The notes under the pieces are model-generated. The model had not been told where the DNA came from, ran no database searches, and was given only the letters and a program-made list of their open reading frames with translations. From contig CAJIYG010000005.1 of NCBI GenBank assembly GCA_905181585.1, forward strand, positions 141,641 to 205,640: a stretch of 64,000 bases of DNA, given 5' to 3'. This DNA is from an uncultured Flavobacteriales bacterium (GTDB lineage: Bacteria > Bacteroidota > Bacteroidia > Flavobacteriales > BACL11). The translations under genes and the position numbers were made by a program. Numbering within the stretch: position 1 is the stretch's first letter; each line of letters starts with the position of its first letter. Below are positions 29,702-37,233 of the stretch, one piece after another.

Positions 29702-30126
29702 TTATTTATTACAAAATCACTTAGATTATATGAAGAATTATTTGCTTCAATTTCAATGTGTTTAAATATCGGGAAATCATAATTATTATTTAAAGCATCA
29801 GTGCTATCAGCATAAGTAAAGATAATATATTTTCCTTTTCTTAGAAAATCAAATTTATATTGACCATTCCAATTACTTTCAACCTTATCATCATAAAAAT
29901 CCGACTCATTATCTGAGTATATTATATAAATATCTTTTCCTGAATCTAATTGATAATATATTGTATCGATTTCTCCTGTTAATGCATTTTGATATGTAGA
30001 AAGCTTGTAGACTAATCCAGTAATTTCAGAATTACCTCCTTCTCCAGCTTGTTTTTCACAAGAAAAAAATACAGAAGTAATAATAGCTAAAAACACATAT
30101 GTAAAATTTTGCTTGAGTTTATTCAT
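29698..30126 (-). CDS. Small lipoprotein of unknown function
   Basis: A 142-residue lipoprotein: signal peptide with lipobox FFSC (C23), followed by an EKQAGEGGNSEITG linker and a beta-rich domain (GLVYKLSTYQNALTG, GKDIYIIYSDNES, GQYKFDFLRKGKYIIFTYAD) resembling a transthyretin or carboxypeptidase-regulatory-like sandwich. I do not recognise a named family. It sits between the CotH gene (46-base gap) and the VTC gene (4-base overlap), so it is probably part of the same system, exposed in the outer membrane or periplasm. Confidence 0.75.
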   Translation of the reverse strand: MNKLKQNFTYVFLAIITSVFFSCEKQAGEGGNSEITGLVYKLSTYQNALTGEIDTIYYQLDSGKDIYIIYSDNESDFYDDKVESNWNGQYKFDFLRKGKYIIFTYADSTDALNNNYDFPIFKHIEIEANNSSYNLSDFVINK

Positions 30127-30172
30127 ATCTTTAGAACTGATTTAAAAACTTTGTTTTATTAATATAGATAAT

Positions 30173-32401
30173 CTATTGCTTAATTATCTTTTGTGTAAAA
30201 TAACCATTAGTAATGAAATATATGCCTGGCTTCCATTCACTAGAATTAATTGTTTCAGAAAAACTATTTAATTGTTTAGTTAAAATTCTTTGTCCACAAA
30301 CGTTAAAAATACTAATTTCTTCAACATTTAAAGAATGAATTATAAAATTCTCTTTTATTGGGTTTGGATAAACATTAAAAAAAGCATTTGCTATTTCCTC
30401 ATTAATATTTGAAATATTGTTATTATTTGAAGAGAAAGTACTTTCCTGGTTCAGAAAAGATCCTACTCCATTTGGAACTCTTGAATAAGAAATATTTGAA
30501 GGCATGTTAACATAATGAATTGCATCAATAATATTACCGAGAGGGTCAGTGAGATAAACCTCTTCTTGATCTGAAGAAAGTCTAAAATTAGTATGTAAAC
30601 CTGTCTGAGTGTTTCCAGCAGTATCACACCAAACAATCAGATAACTGTTAGGAGCAATACTTACATTTGGAAAAGACCATTTTAATAAATCATTTTCATT
30701 ATCAGATAAATAATATCCATTTAAATTAATACTGAAGGAATTATTATTGTATAATTCGACCCAATCATCAAACTCTCCATTCTGATCTGCAATAACACTT
30801 GTATTTGAGGCCATAACTTCATTTATAACTAATCCGCCAATAACAGGAAGTTTATGAAATTCCTTTTCAGCTCTTTCTGGTGAAAATATACCAGTATTAT
30901 TATTCTCTGCATAGATATAGTATTGCATATCTCTTGCATCTACATCAATATTGATTCCAAATATATTATCTCCAGCAATACCATCATTGTGTTGACCATC
31001 ATCAAACATTTCAATTTTTTTAAATTTATCAGAATAATTATATCTATATGCAAAATAAACATAGTTAGCATTAATAATATTTGCAGTAAAATCTACTGTG
31101 GAGAAAGGAAGAACGGAATTAGATGATGTGGATATATTTGAAATTATAGGAGTTGATGAAGAGAACTCACTTAAGTTTTGTAAATAAGAAATTCTACTGC
31201 TCATTAATTCTGAAATACCTATAATGTTAGAAACAGTGCTAGTAGTACTAGAGTTAAAATCTATAAAAGAGTAAAATGTATTTGGGTCTGTATTAACATC
31301 GTTACTAATAAGTGTTTGAAGAGCTTGAGCTTGTAAATTATAGGAACCATTAATAAATTGTTCATTTAGTATAGTACGCATGTGTGCAACATACATTTTA
31401 CGATATCTGCTAGAAGAAAAAATTTTATTTGTTAATTTATTTTGATTATTAGAACTACTATGAAATATATCTAGTTCTTGTAAATCAGAATTTTGAACAT
31501 TTCCAGGAAGCCCCATAGTAAAACCTCCTAATGCCATATTCATATCCCAAAGAATAGGAGAAAACCTTCCGTTATTATCTTTAAATAAATAAAAGTTGTG
31601 AGGAATTGAGTTAATTGGACCGTCTAAAGAAACTGTTAAATTCTCAAAGGCCATCATCCAAAGAGTACGATCTAAATCTAAAACATTTTCTAATTCTGTA
31701 AAATGATTATTTAATGTATCTAAAAAATTCCCCAGCTGAGTCCAATCATCAGATGATTCCATTTCATAAGCTCTCTGGTAACAATTTGTATCAGAAAAAT
31801 ACTCTAAAATTCCAAGTTGACCAGTACAACCTGGAACAGAAAAACCTGTATTTTCAGCTTTAAAAAAAGGTCCTTTTCTTTCATAAAAGTGTTGATTTGT
31901 AAAATCATCATCTATGGATTGAATACAAGTGTAGAGTCCAATTAAAGTTCCATTTATAAATACTTTAGCATATGTTGCCTTGGGTGAAGGCATGTATTCT
32001 CTTGCCATATCATAACTCATCACCTCTCTTACAAAAGAAGGGTCTCTAAAGCCATTTGAAAGTTTTAGTACATTATATCCGTTAATTGACTGCCCATTAT
32101 TTACGTAATCTAATTTTATGTTTAATGGATTTTTATTATTATTAGGATTGTAGGAACTATTGCCTTTATACTTAATACCAACATCTTGGTCAACCTTACC
32201 ATCTATTAAAATTGAATCAGCAATTAGTCTTTCACCTAAGTTATTAGCATAAAAAATATCTAATGAATCATCCCAATTATTAATATTAAAAAATATTTCA
32301 ATTTTATGAACGTCTAAATCAAAAACATTCTGTGCTTTAGAATAAAGAGTTAAGAAGGAAAAAGCTAATAAAAAAGATAAATTTCTAATGTTGATTTTCA
32401 T
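30173..32401 (-). CDS. CotH kinase-fold surface protein with lamin-tail domain and T9SS type A sorting signal
   Basis: A 742-residue exported protein. Signal peptide about 1-23. The CotH kinase-like domain covers about 30-400: GIKYKGNSSYNPNNNKN, NVLKLSNGFRDPSFVREVMSYD, KVFINGTLIGLYTCIQSID and the metal-site region PILWDMNMALGGF. In relatives I recall, the last motif usually reads W-D-x-D; here the second acidic position is N. A lamin-tail domain follows at about 520-640 (VINEVMASNTSVIADQNGEFDD then WVELYN). The C-terminus is a T9SS type A signal (VYPNPIKENF to GIYFITNG, KIIKQ). CotH in spore formers is a protein kinase; an extracellular kinase role here is inference. It heads a seven-gene run to recG. 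Confidence 0.9.
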   Translation of the reverse strand: MKINIRNLSFLLAFSFLTLYSKAQNVFDLDVHKIEIFFNINNWDDSLDIFYANNLGERLIADSILIDGKVDQDVGIKYKGNSSYNPNNNKNPLNIKLDYVNNGQSINGYNVLKLSNGFRDPSFVREVMSYDMAREYMPSPKATYAKVFINGTLIGLYTCIQSIDDDFTNQHFYERKGPFFKAENTGFSVPGCTGQLGILEYFSDTNCYQRAYEMESSDDWTQLGNFLDTLNNHFTELENVLDLDRTLWMMAFENLTVSLDGPINSIPHNFYLFKDNNGRFSPILWDMNMALGGFTMGLPGNVQNSDLQELDIFHSSSNNQNKLTNKIFSSSRYRKMYVAHMRTILNEQFINGSYNLQAQALQTLISNDVNTDPNTFYSFIDFNSSTTSTVSNIIGISELMSSRISYLQNLSEFSSSTPIISNISTSSNSVLPFSTVDFTANIINANYVYFAYRYNYSDKFKKIEMFDDGQHNDGIAGDNIFGINIDVDARDMQYYIYAENNNTGIFSPERAEKEFHKLPVIGGLVINEVMASNTSVIADQNGEFDDWVELYNNNSFSINLNGYYLSDNENDLLKWSFPNVSIAPNSYLIVWCDTAGNTQTGLHTNFRLSSDQEEVYLTDPLGNIIDAIHYVNMPSNISYSRVPNGVGSFLNQESTFSSNNNNISNINEEIANAFFNVYPNPIKENFIIHSLNVEEISIFNVCGQRILTKQLNSFSETINSSEWKPGIYFITNGYFTQKIIKQ

Positions 32402-32429
32402 AAAAATTAAAATAATAAATTATACCCTT

Positions 32430-32437
32430 CAAAGATA
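32430..32437 (-). promoter_or_regulatory. -7 promoter element (TATCTTTG) of the CotH-to-recG run
   Basis: TATCTTTG on the minus strand fits TAnnTTTG and ends 28 bases before the CotH ATG at 32401. It is the only consensus-like element seen upstream of the run. No convincing -33 box. Confidence 0.35.
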
Positions 32438-32467
32438 ATTAATAAATAACAACCTTATTCAATACAA

Positions 32468-33244
32468 TTAGGTTAACTTATATTTTTCCTTAGCCCAGTT
32501 CCAATAAACATCCATTTCAGATAATGACATTTCAGAAAGATCAAGCCCTTCATTTTTAATCTTTTCTTCCATGATTTGAAATCTTTTAATGAATCTTTTA
32601 TTTGTTCTTTCTAAAGCATCTTCAGGATTAACATTAATAAACCTTGAATAATTAACTAAAGAAAATAGCACATCTCCAAATTCAGATTCAATTCTATCAT
32701 GATCACTATTGTTTTCCTCAACTTTTAACTCTTCAATTTCTTCCTTAACTTTATCCCAAACTTGTTGTTTATTATCCCAATCAAAACCTATTCCTCTTAC
32801 TTTCTCTTGAATTCTAAAAGCCTTTACAATGGCAGGTAAAGATTTAGGTACTCCCTCTAAAACTGATTTCTTTCCCTCTTTTAGCTTCAACTTCTCCCAA
32901 TTCTCTTTAACCTCCTTTTCATCTTTAACTTTTACATCTGAATAAATATGTGGATGCCTGTGAATAAGTTTATCACAAATACCATTTAATACATCAGCAA
33001 TATCAAAACTATTATCTTCTGATGCTATTCTACAATAGAAAACAATATGTAACATTAAGTCTCCAAGTTCTTTTCTTATCTCATTAGTATCTTTATCAAG
33101 AATGGCATCAGACAACTCATACATCTCTTCAATGGTAAGATATCTTAAACTCTCCATTGTTTGTTTTTTATCCCATGGACATTCTTCCCTAAGCTGATCC
33201 ATTATTGTAACTAAACGAATAAAGGCATCTGATTTTTTTTTCAT
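32468..33244 (-). CDS. mazG: Nucleoside triphosphate pyrophosphohydrolase MazG
   Basis: A 258-residue two-domain MazG. The first domain has the EECPWDKKQTMESLRYLTIEE motif (about 16-36) and EELYE-type acidic helix (EMYELSDAI), then KELGDLMLHIVFY. The second has GIGFDWDNKQQVWDKVKEE, ESEFGDVLFSLVNYSRF and the C-terminal MDVYWNWAKEK. It hydrolyses NTPs to NMP plus pyrophosphate, housekeeping for damaged nucleotides or stringent signals. It is divergent from the small NqrM-like gene and has its own -7 element. Confidence 0.96.
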   Translation of the reverse strand: MKKKSDAFIRLVTIMDQLREECPWDKKQTMESLRYLTIEEMYELSDAILDKDTNEIRKELGDLMLHIVFYCRIASEDNSFDIADVLNGICDKLIHRHPHIYSDVKVKDEKEVKENWEKLKLKEGKKSVLEGVPKSLPAIVKAFRIQEKVRGIGFDWDNKQQVWDKVKEEIEELKVEENNSDHDRIESEFGDVLFSLVNYSRFINVNPEDALERTNKRFIKRFQIMEEKIKNEGLDLSEMSLSEMDVYWNWAKEKYKLT

Positions 33245-33261
33245 TTATTTTGAATTTTCAA

Positions 33262-33269
33262 CAAACATA
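33262..33269 (-). promoter_or_regulatory. -7 promoter element (TATGTTTG) of mazG
   Basis: TATGTTTG on the minus strand matches TAnnTTTG and ends 17 bases before the mazG start at 33244. Confidence 0.4.
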
Positions 33270-33296
33270 ATTAAATTATATATAGAAAGGAATACC

Positions 33297-33304
33297 TATA
33301 TTTG
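33297..33304 (+). promoter_or_regulatory. -7 promoter element (TATATTTG) of the NqrM-like gene
   Basis: TATATTTG ends only 4 bases before the ATG at 33309. If transcription begins about 6-7 bases after this element, the mRNA starts at or next to the start codon. No -33 TTTG is seen at the normal spacing. Confidence 0.4.
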
Positions 33305-33308
33305 TGCA

Positions 33309-33497
33309 ATGAAATTATTTCTTATAACAATAGTAATGATGAGTTTTGTTATTGCAGCAATAGCAATTAAAATACTATTTAAAAAAAATGGAGAATTTGC
33401 AGGAACTTGTGCAAGTCAAAGCCCTTTTTTAAATAAAGAAGGTGAAGATTGTAGTTTTTGTGGAAAATCTTCTGACGAAATTTGCCCTAATAATTAA
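33309..33497 (+). CDS. Small four-cysteine membrane protein, NqrM-like
   Basis: A 62-residue protein with one N-terminal membrane helix (about 4-22), a basic FKKNGEFAGTC hinge and four cysteines at 34, 48, 51 and 59 (CSFCGKSSDEIC). Layout and cysteine number resemble NqrM (DUF539), a maturation factor that helps assemble the iron centre of Na+-translocating NADH:quinone reductase. Supporting context: its 3' end overlaps by 11 bases the convergent apbE gene, whose product attaches FMN to NqrB and NqrC. No nqr subunit gene is in the window. The assignment is by pattern and neighbour, not by a strong motif. Confidence 0.65.
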   Translation: MKLFLITIVMMSFVIAAIAIKILFKKNGEFAGTCASQSPFLNKEGEDCSFCGKSSDEICPNN

Positions 33498-34482
33498 CAA
33501 TTCTATTTTCCATTTCCTTAGAAATATAAGTCTTAAAATTTCCATTTTTATCTGCATAAACAATATAAGCTTCAACATCTGGGAAACTCTCTAAGAAATT
33601 TAATGTTTTTGTTTTACCCATTACCATAAATGCTGTGGCATATGCATCTGCAAGCATACAATCATCGTGTATAACACTAACAGACAAAAAATTATTCCTT
33701 ACAGGGTATCCATTAAAAGGACTTATTGTATGAGAGTACTTCTTACCATCTTCTTCAAAATATTTTCTATAATTTCCTGAAGTTGCTATTGCCTTATTAT
33801 CTAATTTCATAATAAATTGAAAACGATCATTTAAATCCATTTTATCAACTGGCTTATCTACTCCTACACGCCAAATTTCATCGCTAGCATTACGACCTTT
33901 GGATATCAATTCCCCTCCTATTTCAATCAAATAATCTGACACATTGTTTTCATCTAAAAATTTAGCAATAAGATCAACAGTAAACCCTTGGGCTAAAGCG
34001 TTAAAATCAATCATCATATTTTGAGGCATATTTAAAGCATCTTTTTTAATAGAAATCTTATCAAAACCTATATTTTTAAGTATCTTATTGATCTTTATAG
34101 AGTCTAAATCTTGTTTCTTTTCAAATCCAAAACCCCATGCGTTTACAAGTGGAGCTACAGAACAATCAAAAGCTCCTTCAGTTTGATTGTGAACTAGCTG
34201 AGCACAATCAAAAACGATTTTAAATAGTGAGTCAACAGCATTATCTTGACGATAATTTATCTTAGAAATTACTGAATAAGGAACATATGTTGATAAACTA
34301 GAATCAACAGAAGAAAAAACATCTTCAATTTCTTTTTGTAAGCTTACACCATCTTTTGTTAAATACTTTATATGATAAAATGTACCCTGGGTCTCTCCAG
34401 TATTTGTAACTAAAACTCTGTTTACTTTTTCAGAAGAACAAGAACAAAGAATAAGAAAAAAAGACAATAATATTAAACGCAT
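33487..34482 (-). CDS. apbE: FAD:protein FMN transferase (ApbE family lipoprotein)
   Basis: A 331-residue lipoprotein (signal ILCSC, with C13 or C15 lipidated). The ApbE fold is clear: GETQGTFYHIKYL near the N-terminus, AFDCSVAPLVNAWGFGF, MIDFNALAQGFTVDLIAKFL, YLIEIGGELISKG, KYSHTISPFNGYPV and the metal-binding DAYATAFMVMG. By family it transfers FMN from FAD to a threonine of NqrB/NqrC/RnfG-type proteins on the outer face of the inner membrane. It lies 12 bases after a giant T9SS gene on the same strand and convergent with the NqrM-like gene. Confidence 0.95.
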   Translation of the reverse strand: MRLILLSFFLILCSCSSEKVNRVLVTNTGETQGTFYHIKYLTKDGVSLQKEIEDVFSSVDSSLSTYVPYSVISKINYRQDNAVDSLFKIVFDCAQLVHNQTEGAFDCSVAPLVNAWGFGFEKKQDLDSIKINKILKNIGFDKISIKKDALNMPQNMMIDFNALAQGFTVDLIAKFLDENNVSDYLIEIGGELISKGRNASDEIWRVGVDKPVDKMDLNDRFQFIMKLDNKAIATSGNYRKYFEEDGKKYSHTISPFNGYPVRNNFLSVSVIHDDCMLADAYATAFMVMGKTKTLNFLESFPDVEAYIVYADKNGNFKTYISKEMENRIVNY

Positions 34483-34494
34483 AATTTATTGCAA

Positions 34495-37233
34495 TTAACG
34501 TATCAATTGAAGATGACCAGCCTCCTTATGTTTCCAACCTTCAAAATCTTGAAAGTAAATCTCATAGACATAAGTTCCCATAGGGGATTTATTACCTGAT
34601 TTAAAATTTAGTCCATCCCAGCCATTATTAGTTAAGCATTTTAAATCATTTATATTGTTGGTTGAGTATACAAGGTTTGAATATCTATCATAGATATTAA
34701 AGTAAAAAGTTTCAATTAGAATTCCATTATATGATAAGCAGAAATAGTCATTGATTCCATTATCATCTGGAGTAAAACTATTTGGAATATATATCCAAAA
34801 TTCATTTTCAATCCATAATTGTTTAATAGTTGTGTCTCGACAACCCACCTCATCAATCACAACTAACTTAACCTCAATTATTCCTATAGAATCTTTATAG
34901 GTATGGGATGGATTTGGCTGACTATATTGAAATGAATTATCTCCAAAATCCCAGAACCAATTATCAATATCTCCAGTTGATTGATCAAAAAACTGAATAC
35001 TAGTATAAAGAATATTCATGGTATCAGAACTTGTACTAAATGAAGCTTTAGGAGCTTCTACAAATGTTACCAAAGCAGAACCAGAAGACCAACCAATTTC
35101 ATTAGCATCATTAAAAGAATTAAGAGTATAAATTCCTTCCTCAGTGGCATATATGATATATGGATTACTACTTGTTGTTATTGGATTTTGATTTTGACCA
35201 TCTATCGCATACACAAATGTATATGGAGCAATAGCATCTGTAAAAGAAATTTTTACTTGAGCTTGAGTAGTAGTGTTAGAACAAATTGTATCGTTTCCTG
35301 AAATAAAAGCAGTTAATGGAGGTTTAGGATAAGTTTTTAGAACACAAGAATCATTTTGATTTGCTAAAAAGTTAGTTGTTAGAATATTTGTTCCTATTAA
35401 ATTATTATTTGTATGCCATTCAAGGAATAACCAATTTGGATCAATTTGTGCACTTATATTAACAACATCTCCAACAATAAATTCTAATTCAATAGGCAGT
35501 GTGACATTTTGACCATCAACAATAACGTTTCCAGATCCAATATTATTAATATCAAAAATGATTTTAATACCTAATTTTCTTTCAATTATTGAATCAACAA
35601 ATAAGGTATCACATCCATCAGTAGTAAAAGATGACTCAATAAATATTCCAGTATCTAAAGGATTATAAACCACCTCACTATAGAAAATTGTATCTAAAGA
35701 ATTGTTATATGTAAAACTTCCTGGAGTCATACTCATTTTCCAAACAAAAATATCTTTCTTACGACTTGTAGCATCAAGAGTTATACCATCAAAATCAGCA
35801 ATATCTTCAAAGAAACCCACAGCGTATACATTACCAAAGCCATCAGCACAAATATCATTAGCTCTGTCGTCGTCATCTGTATTTGATCCTGCTAATTTTG
35901 CCCATAACCAATCTCCAGTATTTGTCGAGCCATCAAGTTGAGCTACCCATGTTGACATAGTTGTATCTCCTAAAATTTGAGGTGGAACAATTAAATTATC
36001 AGAAAACTTAGTAGAATCTCCCGCTGCTCCCCCAGTTGTACCACATACAAAAACTTGTTTATTATTATCAACAGACATTTGATATGATTTATCTGTTCCT
36101 GAACTTCTTGCTCTTTTTGCCCATTTCCACTGACCTTGATTATTCATTTTTGCAACAAAAACGTCTCTCTTCTGTTTGTGACTTAAAGTATCACTTCCAT
36201 TTGATGCATTAGCACCAGAGAAAACCATAGGATTTCTATATTCTCCTGTAATATATATATCGTCACAAATATCTATTGCAATACTATTAGCTCTATCAGA
36301 TTTGTTACTTCCAATCTTGTCCGCCCATAGCCAATTACCATCTTTATCCATTTTAAATATAAATGCATCCCATTCACCATTTGAAGTTAGGGAATATGGT
36401 CCATAATCTGCTGTATTCTCAAAACCTCCAATACAGTATATATTAGAAAAATTATCTATTGCTATTCTATTATCCCTTGACCCTCTTGCATCTTTAATAC
36501 CGTCAAATTTATCTACCCATAACCAAGTACCGTTTGAGTCCAATTTACCAATATAACCCATAGGAGTACAATCATTACCCCAATCTGGGTTGGTAATAGA
36601 GAAACTATCAAAGTCAGCATCATATCCAGAGAAAAATCCTGTAACATAAATAAAACCATCATTATCAACTTTTACATCATATGAATGATCATCTGCATCA
36701 TAAATAGGATAAGGACATCCACCAGATGTATTATCTCCACCAAAACCAATTACCCACTCAGGATTACCATCTTTATCAATCTTTGCTAATAATGAGTTAT
36801 CATGAGCATTTCTTTGGTTTCCAGGAACATTTATAGTTCCTGGAGCTCCTCTAACTCCAAGATAATAAGAACTCCAAAAAGTTCCAGTTATAAATACATC
36901 CCCTCCAGGTGTTACATGCATACCCAAAGCTCTATCGTCACAACAGCTATTTTCCTGATTTCCACCAGGAACTACCCATAATACATTTCCATTGGAATCT
37001 AATTTTGCAACAAAATTTTCTTTATTAGTACCAGAATTAGGATTATTTACTAAAGAGATTTGATCAAAATCTGCTGCGGAGTTATAGTATCCACTAATAT
37101 ATATGAATCCTAGTGAATCGGTACCAATTGAAATACCTTTGTCTGATTCAATCCCTCCAAATGATTTTACCCAATCTGTAGTTTGTCCATATAAAAAAAA
37201 AGGAAAAAGAAATATAAATAAAATATTTCTCAT
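34495..37233 (-). CDS. T9SS type B surface protein with SBBP-like beta-propeller repeats and PKD domain
   Basis: A 912-residue exported protein. Signal peptide about 1-16. Residues 18-510 hold repeated propeller-type units of the form W-hKhG...D...I.hD..GN.YhhG.F (WVKSFGGIESDKGISIG, DGFIYVTGFFSGYDADF, DICDDIYITGEYRNPM, DGFGNVYAVGFFEDIADF). A PKD domain lies at about 745-820 (FFDQSTGDIDNWFWDFGDNSF). The C-terminus is a gliding-motility-type (T9SS type B) signal: YIPNSFTPDDNGINDYF to GTYVYEIYFQDFEGWKHKEAG. It abuts the preceding large gene with zero gap. Secretion by T9SS to the surface is well supported; ligand unknown. Confidence 0.9.
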   Translation of the reverse strand: MRNILFIFLFPFFLYGQTTDWVKSFGGIESDKGISIGTDSLGFIYISGYYNSAADFDQISLVNNPNSGTNKENFVAKLDSNGNVLWVVPGGNQENSCCDDRALGMHVTPGGDVFITGTFWSSYYLGVRGAPGTINVPGNQRNAHDNSLLAKIDKDGNPEWVIGFGGDNTSGGCPYPIYDADDHSYDVKVDNDGFIYVTGFFSGYDADFDSFSITNPDWGNDCTPMGYIGKLDSNGTWLWVDKFDGIKDARGSRDNRIAIDNFSNIYCIGGFENTADYGPYSLTSNGEWDAFIFKMDKDGNWLWADKIGSNKSDRANSIAIDICDDIYITGEYRNPMVFSGANASNGSDTLSHKQKRDVFVAKMNNQGQWKWAKRARSSGTDKSYQMSVDNNKQVFVCGTTGGAAGDSTKFSDNLIVPPQILGDTTMSTWVAQLDGSTNTGDWLWAKLAGSNTDDDDRANDICADGFGNVYAVGFFEDIADFDGITLDATSRKKDIFVWKMSMTPGSFTYNNSLDTIFYSEVVYNPLDTGIFIESSFTTDGCDTLFVDSIIERKLGIKIIFDINNIGSGNVIVDGQNVTLPIELEFIVGDVVNISAQIDPNWLFLEWHTNNNLIGTNILTTNFLANQNDSCVLKTYPKPPLTAFISGNDTICSNTTTQAQVKISFTDAIAPYTFVYAIDGQNQNPITTSSNPYIIYATEEGIYTLNSFNDANEIGWSSGSALVTFVEAPKASFSTSSDTMNILYTSIQFFDQSTGDIDNWFWDFGDNSFQYSQPNPSHTYKDSIGIIEVKLVVIDEVGCRDTTIKQLWIENEFWIYIPNSFTPDDNGINDYFCLSYNGILIETFYFNIYDRYSNLVYSTNNINDLKCLTNNGWDGLNFKSGNKSPMGTYVYEIYFQDFEGWKHKEAGHLQLIR

